This document shows positions 57,528-64,000 of a stretch of 64,000 nucleotides of DNA, piece by piece. Under the pieces are notes generated by a model that was given only the letters and a program-made list of their open reading frames with translations, did no database searches and was not told where the DNA came from. The number at the start of each line of letters is the position of its first letter. Position 1 is the stretch's first letter. The stretch comes from Thunnus maccoyii (taxonomy: Eukaryota; Chordata; Actinopteri; Scombriformes; Scombridae). Made by a program: the position numbers and the translations under genes. The stretch spans positions 17,718,501 to 17,782,500 of the forward strand of contig NC_056538.1 in assembly GCF_910596095.1 (NCBI RefSeq), read 5' to 3'.

Positions 57528-60510
57528 TCATGACAGACCTGTGGAGAGAACAAAAAGTTAATTTCCATCATTTATAGTAATTAATTTGGCATTTTTAAAA
57601 TCCTACAGTGCAAGAAAAAAAGCTGGTAGTATGAAGCATTCAGAAAGTGTTAAAACTGCTCAGCCTCATGGCCACACTGGGTACTGCAACACTTGACATG
57701 AGAACCACGTGCACACTGCAGAGTCATTCAGCTGTGACGTGTGGATGATTAAATGCTCATGCAAGTCTTCCTTAAGAGGCAGCATGAAATCAAGTGGGGC
57801 TGCAACTAATGATTATTATCATTATAGATCTGTCGGTTATTTTTTCTCAATTAATAAATTAGATAGGTCTATAAAATGTCAGAAAATTGTGAAAAATGTT
57901 GATCACTGTCCCCCAAAAGCCCAAGGTGACGTCCTCAAATGTCTCATTTTATCTACAACAGTCCACAACCAAAGACTTTGTCACAGAAGACTTAAGAAAC
58001 CAAAAAAAAGACAATTAATCGATTATCAAAATAGTTATTAGTATTAGTTATATGAATAAATTAATAGCTTGCAACTAATCAATTGATTGTTGCAGCTCTA
58101 AAATTGAGTGTAAAAAGTTCAACAAACAACAAGCCAAGACTGCAAAATACTTCTAAATGAATATATAAAAATAATAATTATACAATTATTTAAGTGGTCA
58201 AAGATTTCACTGATGAACTACCAGACACACCCTTATAAAGAAGCTATTAATCCTTATGTAATCTAACTTTAAGCAAATGGCCAAACATTACTTACCATTA
58301 GCGAACTTGCACTGTTTGAGCACCTCGCTGAAGCCCTCGCAGAGTTTCAAGTCGCTCTGGTTCTGGGCACACTCAACAAACTGTTTGAGCTCGTAGGAGC
58401 AGGCCTGCTGCGGCTGAGGAGCCTCCTGCTGGTACATGTACTGTGGTTGCTGCTGGTATGTGGGCTGGGCCTGGTACGGCTCCTGAATGGCACAAGGCAG
58501 ATGATGGGATCATTCACACATCTACATATGGCAAATTTATGAGCTCACTAATTTTTATGATGAGGACTAACTGTGGGTCTTCCTAAACCTGATAAACCTG
58601 ATTTAATTTCCTTAATGGATGATAAAGTGCTGGAATCTTACTGTATATTACACTTTTTTATATATGTTTATTCAGCTTTAACCTGATGGAGACACAGAAC
58701 ACAGAGGGAAGCGACATATCTTAATATAGCCATCTTGAGTTTGTCAGGACTGACCAAGAGTTTAAGTGATCTCACTTTCTGGAACTTAAAACTTAACAAA
58801 CTCATAGTTCTCACGAAACACTACTATGCCACCTCTGACAACACTGCTTACTGATGACCTATCTACCATCAGACAGACTAATCTGCTCTGTTGCTATTCC
58901 AATCTCATCACCGGCTAGACTGCTGTTTATTTACCTGGTATGTGACGTCGGGCCTGGCAGGCTCTGAACTCCCTCCGCTGAAGCCTCCAGTCATTGCGTG
59001 GCCGAGAGTGTGTCCTACCGCAGAGCCCACTGCCACTCCAGCTGCTGTAGTCGCCATCTGAGCGAACATACCTGGCTGCCTGGGTGCTGCCGCTGGAGCA
59101 CCCATAGCAGTCGGAGGGGCCTGCATCGGAACCGGGGCATGATGGGAAGGAGGGGGTGGAGGCCGGGCCATAGGTGGTGGTGATGGTGGTGCCCGGCTGT
59201 GAAGAGAAAATCATTTTAAAAGTTTAATCTCAACACAGTCAACAACTGACACTAACTTTATGTGATGATCTCAGTTTTTCCATACAAGTCAATCAGACTC
59301 TAAAAATCTGCAAATATCAAGTTCAAGTTATTTGTAGACTTCACTCACAACATAATACTAAGATCCAAGAGGACATTAAATCTTAAGAAAACAAAGGTTC
59401 TGCATATTTAGGTCTAATGCAAATATTCAATTCAATTTTATTTATATAGCGCCAAATCACAAAAAAAGTCATCTCAGTGTACTTTTCACATAGAGCAGGT
59501 CTAGACCGTACCCTTTAATTTACAGAGACCCAACAATTCCCCCATGAGCAAGCACTTGGCGACAGCGGGAAGGTGTGTAAATCTGTAATCAAAAGACAAC
59601 CTCTCTGTCTTTAAATCTTCTTTAGACAAATGTTTGAAAAAAAAGCGACTCTCAGAGCTTGTAATGCACATAATGAACCTCATAAAAACTATTTAAAGTG
59701 CGATAAAACTGTGGAAAATATCAGCGCTATAGCAATGAAGTCTGGAAGCTGCGTGTGGCACTGGCGCATGGGGTCACGTAAGGTCATTGTTGTGTTTGCT
59801 CTGGACTGTTTGGCATTTAAGCAAGTGATACAAAATCAAATTACAGCATGTTGGACTCGGTATCTTTCATGCAATATCTAATTTAAACTAAACGTAACAC
59901 AGTCTAAAGCCAGACAAATACATTCAAAACTGAGCTTTGTGGATATGATGAGAAAGAAGCGAAGACGTAACTTAACATTTAAAGTCAGTCACACTTTAAG
60001 GCAGCTGGTAAGACAAGTTAACATTTACACTTTATCAAAAACTTAACTCCTAAATGATATTAGTCTTTATAACTATCTCCCCACTGTGTTCAGTTAACTA
60101 ACGCTACAGATTCAAGGAAAACTAATCTGTATTTTTATGTAACTCCACTGTTTATTTTATATTCTATGTCTGTGACGCAACAATACGGGTGACATTAAAT
60201 GCACCAGATTTAACGCTGTGACCTTCATTACTGTAATCAAAGACTTGTAAGTTAACATTAAATTTCAAGTGACAGAAAAAGACGTTTAGGTTTAGAAAAT
60301 ATATGTTAATAAAGGTAGTCTATCTGTGGTAACTTCACTGGCAGGCAGCGGCTAACAGACGGTAATTTACTACAACGTTAACGTTAGCTGAAGCTGCTAA
60401 CACATTATCCTCACTACGTTTTAACATCTTTTTCACAACTGGTCTGAAATTAAATGTTACCTGGATGGAGGAGCCATCCTGGAGGTCCGGCTTCTGCTTC
60501 CTCTTGGCAT
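57528..60510 (-). CDS. chchd2: CHCH domain-containing protein 2
   Basis: Four coding exons in transcript order: 60461-60510, 58935-59196, 58296-58482, 57528-57538; 510 bases, 169 residues, against about 151 in human. The N terminus [15 protein letters not shown] matches the family's mitochondrial targeting start. A Pro-rich stretch follows, then the hydrophobic, glycine-rich core ([20 protein letters not shown]), and the twin CX9C CHCH domain: [11 protein letters not shown] and [11 protein letters not shown]. The extra length is mainly a Gln/Tyr/Pro-rich linker between core and CHCH domain (about residues 105-130, with [20 protein letters not shown]). Family knowledge: CHCHD2 acts in the mitochondrial intermembrane space in cristae organisation, respiration and apoptosis control, and under stress in the nucleus. 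CHCHD10 is a close paralogue; linkage with PHKG1 favours CHCHD2. The last exon carries only the final three codons and stop. Confidence 0.94.
57796..58100. mobile_element. Small DNA transposon, family B (copy 5)
   Basis: Starts GGGGCTGCAACTAATGATTA and ends CAATTGATTGTTGCAGCTCT, inverted termini of about 20 bases; internal GAAAAATGTTGATCACTGTC and CCAAGGTGACGTCC match the other copies. In CHCHD2 intron 3. Confidence 0.75.
59426..59575. mobile_element. Non-LTR repeat fragment in CHCHD2 intron 1
   Basis: TTCAATTTTATTTATATAGC followed by GCCAAATCACAA, AGAGCAGGTCTAGACC and CCCATGAGCAAGCACTTGGC are hallmarks of a common fish SINE/LINE-tail family. Only this short piece is present. Confidence 0.6.
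59576..60460. other. CHCHD2 intron 1, remainder
   Basis: No exon or further repeat recognised apart from the fragment upstream. Confidence 0.5.
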
Positions 60511-60669
60511 TTTTTAAATTATTAGTAGCCTATATTTCTTGTGACTTTGGTGGCTGATAGACACAGATAACAGTCACACTGGTTTATATATTGACCTTTG
60601 GCTAATCCGGAACTTTCCATGTGTTGCATCATTTAGTTCCTGGGTAACTTCCGGTATGCGATATATTTT

Positions 60670-60860
60670 TTTTCCTAGGATGGCGAAGTCATGACCCGCC
60701 TTACTCTGCCCCTGATTGGCTTACTCTGATATTCTTAGCCTAATCCTAACCAATCACACTCCTCATACCTAAATCTAACCAACCCAAACAAAAAAGGCAA
60801 CGAGTACTAGCCAATCAGACGCAGAGTAGGGCGGCTGATGACTTTGCTGTCCTAGGAAAA
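60670..60860. mobile_element. Palindromic small DNA transposon, family A (copy 2)
   Basis: TTTCCTAGGATGGCGAAGTC at the left and the inverted form ending CCTAGGAAAA at the right, with GCCCCTGATTGGCTTACTCT and AGCCAATCAGACGCAGAG-type arms. Same family and length as 17833-18022. It lies between the divergent CHCHD2 and FHIT-like genes. Confidence 0.8.
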
Positions 60861-61280
60861 CATATGGCTTCCGGTATCACTGCAACAACATTGACAGCCG
60901 CTTTCATGGTAACAGACGAATGAATCAAAGTTCAAAGGCTCATTCATGACATTAACTTACATGTGCGGCATCAAATATTGATAATGACAGACAGAAGACA
61001 ACAAAAGTGAATGAATGAAGTAGGAGAGATGAAACAGACTTGCAGGATTTAATGGTGCTGAAGAAAAAACAAGGAGAAAGTAAAGAAAATGCAACTGATT
61101 CAACATTGAAAAAAAACGTTTAAGGAGGAAATAGAAACACATAGCAGCAGCCCAGGAGTCAGGTGATGAACAAAAACAAGTCCACTGCAGCACTGAGAAG
61201 TCTTCCTCCACAGCCCGAGCACCGCTTCTCTCCATCCTCCCCGTAATCATCCACCTGCGAGGCCGGTGAGTCAGTGGGAC

Positions 61281-61739
61281 ATGTCGACCCTGCGCTTCGG
61301 GCAGCATCTCATCAAGGCCTCGGCTGTGTTCCTGCAGACGGAGCTGTCCTTCGCTCTGGTCAACAGGAAGCCTGTGGTGCCCGGACATGTGCTGGTGTGT
61401 CCTCTGAGACCGGTGCAGCGCTTTCGGGATCTTCAGCCAGATGAAGTGGCAGATTTATTCATCACCGCTCAGAGAGTTGCCAACATGGTGGAGACGTACT
61501 TCAACGCCACCTCGCTCACAATCGCCATCCAGGACGGCCCTGAAGCAGGACAGACCGTGAAGCACGTCCACGTCCATGTGCTGCCCAGGAAGGCAGGAGA
61601 CTTTGAGCGGAATGACAGCGTGTATGATGAGCTGCAGAAACATGATCGAGAAGATGACAACAATCCCTCTAAGTGGAGATCAGAGGAGGAGATGGCAGCA
61701 GAAGCTTCAGATCTGAGGAAACAGCTTGAGAAGTCCTGA
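61281..61739 (+). CDS. FHIT-like bis(5'-adenosyl)-triphosphatase, intronless
   Basis: A single uninterrupted frame of 152 residues, close to the roughly 147 of human FHIT. It begins [18 protein letters not shown], continues with [20 protein letters not shown] and DEVADLF, and carries the HIT-family active site: [20 protein letters not shown], the His-x-His-x-His triad with the central catalytic histidine, then [16 protein letters not shown]. The C terminus [17 protein letters not shown] matches FHIT. FHIT hydrolyses diadenosine triphosphate and acts as a tumour-suppressor-related signalling protein. Vertebrate FHIT is normally split into several coding exons over a very large locus; here all are fused, which indicates a retrocopy. 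No stop or frameshift, and all catalytic residues are kept, suggesting selection. AATAAA lies at 61836-61841. A GGTGAGT just upstream (61265-61271) is a possible donor but is not needed. Confidence 0.9.
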   Translation: MSTLRFGQHLIKASAVFLQTELSFALVNRKPVVPGHVLVCPLRPVQRFRDLQPDEVADLFITAQRVANMVETYFNATSLTIAIQDGPEAGQTVKHVHVHVLPRKAGDFERNDSVYDELQKHDREDDNNPSKWRSEEEMAAEASDLRKQLEKS

Positions 61740-61835
61740 AGGGATGATGTTCAACATGAGATGGCAGGTTCAGCAGTGACTGGACCTGCCATTAGTTTAA
61801 TATTCATTTATATCTGATATATATTCATTTTCCTA

Positions 61836-61841
61836 AATAAA
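61836..61841 (+). terminator. Polyadenylation signal of the FHIT-like gene
   Basis: AATAAA about 97 bases past the stop codon, followed by further AATAAA-like units. Confidence 0.65.
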
Positions 61842-62035
61842 TGCAAATAAGCAATAAATAAATACATAAATGATTGGACTCCTGTGTTTTTTAGTTGAAC
61901 TTTACTTTTTTTTTTTTTTTTAATACCATATGTATAACAACGCATTTTAACAGTTGAAACCATTCACGTTTGCCCCAAATCATTTTTTTGTTTTGTTCAA
62001 TTATTATGACACATAGCTGGCTTATAACTGCAAAT

Positions 62036-62885
62036 TCCAGTACTGGAAGAAGTATTCAGATCCTTTACTTAAGTAAAATTACCAATACAGCCATGTAAAA
62101 ATACTCCATTACAAGTAAAAGTCCTGCATGAAAAATACTAAAGTCAAAGTGCATAAGTATTAGCAGCAAAATGTAGTTAAAGTATTAAAGTAAAAGTACA
62201 CATTTTGTCCCTCTGACTGATATATTATTATATATGACGTCATTAGATTATTAATACTGAAGCATCAGTGTGTAAACAGCATGTTACTGTTGTAGCTGCT
62301 GCAGGTGGAGCTAGTTTCAACTACTTTATATACAGTTAGCCAGTTTAGTCCAGTGTTTCCCAACCTAGGGGTCGGGCCCCTCCAAAGGGTCAACAGATAA
62401 ATCTGAGGGGTTGTGTGATGATTAATGGGAGAGGAAAGAAGAAAAAACAAAGTTCTGATACACAAATCTGTTTTCAGTTTTTGGACTTTTTCTTTAATCT
62501 TTGATTTTTGGTGAAATATTGAATCATTTGAACATTTATTGAAATGAAACCATGTGAGAAGTTTAGAGGAAAAAAATCACTATTTGGTGGAGCTGTTAAC
62601 AACTCATAGACATCTGAAATGTGACCCGACTACACACTGCTTTATGTAAGACGTCAAAAGCCAAAAGGTTGGAAACCACTGGTTTCATCTTTAACAATGA
62701 GTTGTATTTTAAAAGCTTGTTATATTATCCATTGTGTCAAATCTTCATCTGAAAAGTAACTAAAGCTGTCAAATAAATGTAGTTGAGTAAAAAGTACAAT
62801 ATTTCCCTCTGAAATGTAGTGGAGTGGAAGTATAAAGTAACATCAAATAGAAAATCTCAAGTAAAGTACAAGTACCTCAAAAAAT
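62036..62885. mobile_element. hAT-like non-autonomous element, interrupted
   Basis: Starts with TACTGGAAGAAGTATTCAGA and TCCTTTACTTAAGTAAAAT, a phrase widespread in fish, and continues with ACTCCATTACAAGTAAAAGT. The body resumes after a nested insertion with AATGTAGTTGAGTAAAAAGT and AAAGTACAAGTACCTCAAAA. The expected right terminus is not clear, so it is probably truncated. Non-coding. Confidence 0.75.
62351..62681. mobile_element. Small hAT-like element nested in the element at 62036
   Basis: Left end CAGTGTTTCCCAACCTAGGG and right end AAGGTTGGAAACCACTG are inverted repeats. The 8 bases on either side (GTTTAGTC and GTTTCATC) match at six positions, as expected of an aged 8-base target duplication typical of hAT elements. 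Length 331 bases. Confidence 0.8.
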
Positions 62886-63386
62886 GCTGACGCAGTATTT
62901 TGTACATTAGTGATAAAGGACGCAGCATGTAAGCTCATTACATTGTGTTTCAGATGTGTGTCAGGTGCAGTTATGAGCGTAAAAGCTTTGCCAAAGTTGT
63001 TGATAATCAATTATAAAAATAACAATGAGTTATTATGTTTAACAGGTTTATTATTGGGTAAATAAACCTATGTAGGAGTGTGTAAAGCCAATAACAACAA
63101 AAACAAAAAAATTCTTTCTGTGATTGTTTTTCATATCAGCAAAAATCTTAAAAAAACATATCTGGCAACATACCCGTACATTATAGAAATGAAAAGCCAT
63201 TTTTGAAATGTACACAGTCAGGTATGTATATGCACCATAACTAAGAATTATACACCCAATTTTAACTATAAAATTATATAATATGTAGCATTCAGCCATA
63301 CTTTTTTAATCGTAATAAAGATTTAAATAAAGAAAAATTATGATTTATTTCTCTACTTCAATAATAAAGCCAAAGAGAAGGACATG
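62886..63386. other. No gene; 3' region of the minus-strand gene
   Basis: AT-rich. On the minus strand an AATAAA (plus-strand TTTATT at 63344-63349) lies about 38 bases past the stop at 63387 and probably ends that gene's transcript. Confidence 0.5.
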
Positions 63387-63773
<387 letters not shown>

Positions 63774-63960
63774 CTGGAAGTAAAAGACTGATTCAACAAG
63801 AAGGTTTGATTTTATCATGAGGTGCAGTGATGCTTCTGTTGTGACTCCAAATAAATTGCTGCAGCAAGAGATTTATTTTGCTGTAGCAGCTGGCAGCGGG
63901 GCGAGCGTTGTGCGCTTTGTTGTTGTGGCATCTTCAGGTCCTTATAAATTTTATATGTTA

Positions 63961-64000
63961 TGTTATTATTATTTATTATTATTATTATTATTTCTGATAC
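63961..64000. repeat. TTA trinucleotide run at window end
   Basis: Repeated TTA units broken by ATTTA, ending in TTTCTGATAC. Confidence 0.85.

Overview
The window is vertebrate nuclear DNA, most likely from a teleost fish of the percomorph kind. Genes have many short exons with GT/AG introns, intergenic DNA is AT-rich, and short inverted-repeat DNA transposons of types common in spiny-rayed fish are everywhere. No bacterial operon, CRISPR array, tRNA, rRNA or retroviral element was recognised. Layout: positions 1 to about 27,250 are gene-poor, holding relic transposons, inverted repeats, a LINE-like tail with an ATCT microsatellite, and one doubtful exon chain at 16.1-18.3 kb on the minus strand. 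From 27.3 kb the window is gene-rich: NIPSNAP2 (+, 10 coding exons, 27319-34039), PSPH (-, 5 coding exons, 35447-38496, 5' untranslated exon near 39.8 kb), a broken ZBED5-like hAT transposase (-, about 41.4-43.1 kb), an unidentified spliced unit (+, 45.4-47.66 kb), PHKG1 (-, 9 coding exons, 49425-54814), CHCHD2 (-, 4 coding exons, 57528-60510), an intact intronless FHIT-like gene (+, 61281-61739), and the last two exons of an unidentified gene (-, 63387-63773). NIPSNAP2, PSPH, PHKG1 and CHCHD2 lie together in the same neighbourhood of human 7p11.2, so this is a conserved vertebrate linkage group; CCT6A, SUMF2 and MRPS17, which share the human block, were not found here. The neighbours do not form one pathway: NIPSNAP2 and CHCHD2 are mitochondrial, PSPH makes serine, PHKG1 drives glycogen breakdown, and FHIT-like proteins hydrolyse dinucleoside polyphosphates. 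NIPSNAP2 and PSPH converge tail to tail, while CHCHD2 and the FHIT-like gene are divergent across about 0.8 kb that contains a small palindromic transposon. The most interesting items are the intact FHIT-like retrogene, the unidentified spliced unit at 45.4 kb, two near-perfect long palindromes (6.5 kb and 50.2 kb), a Tc1 fragment present as an inverted duplication, and several small transposon families seen in two or more copies within the window.
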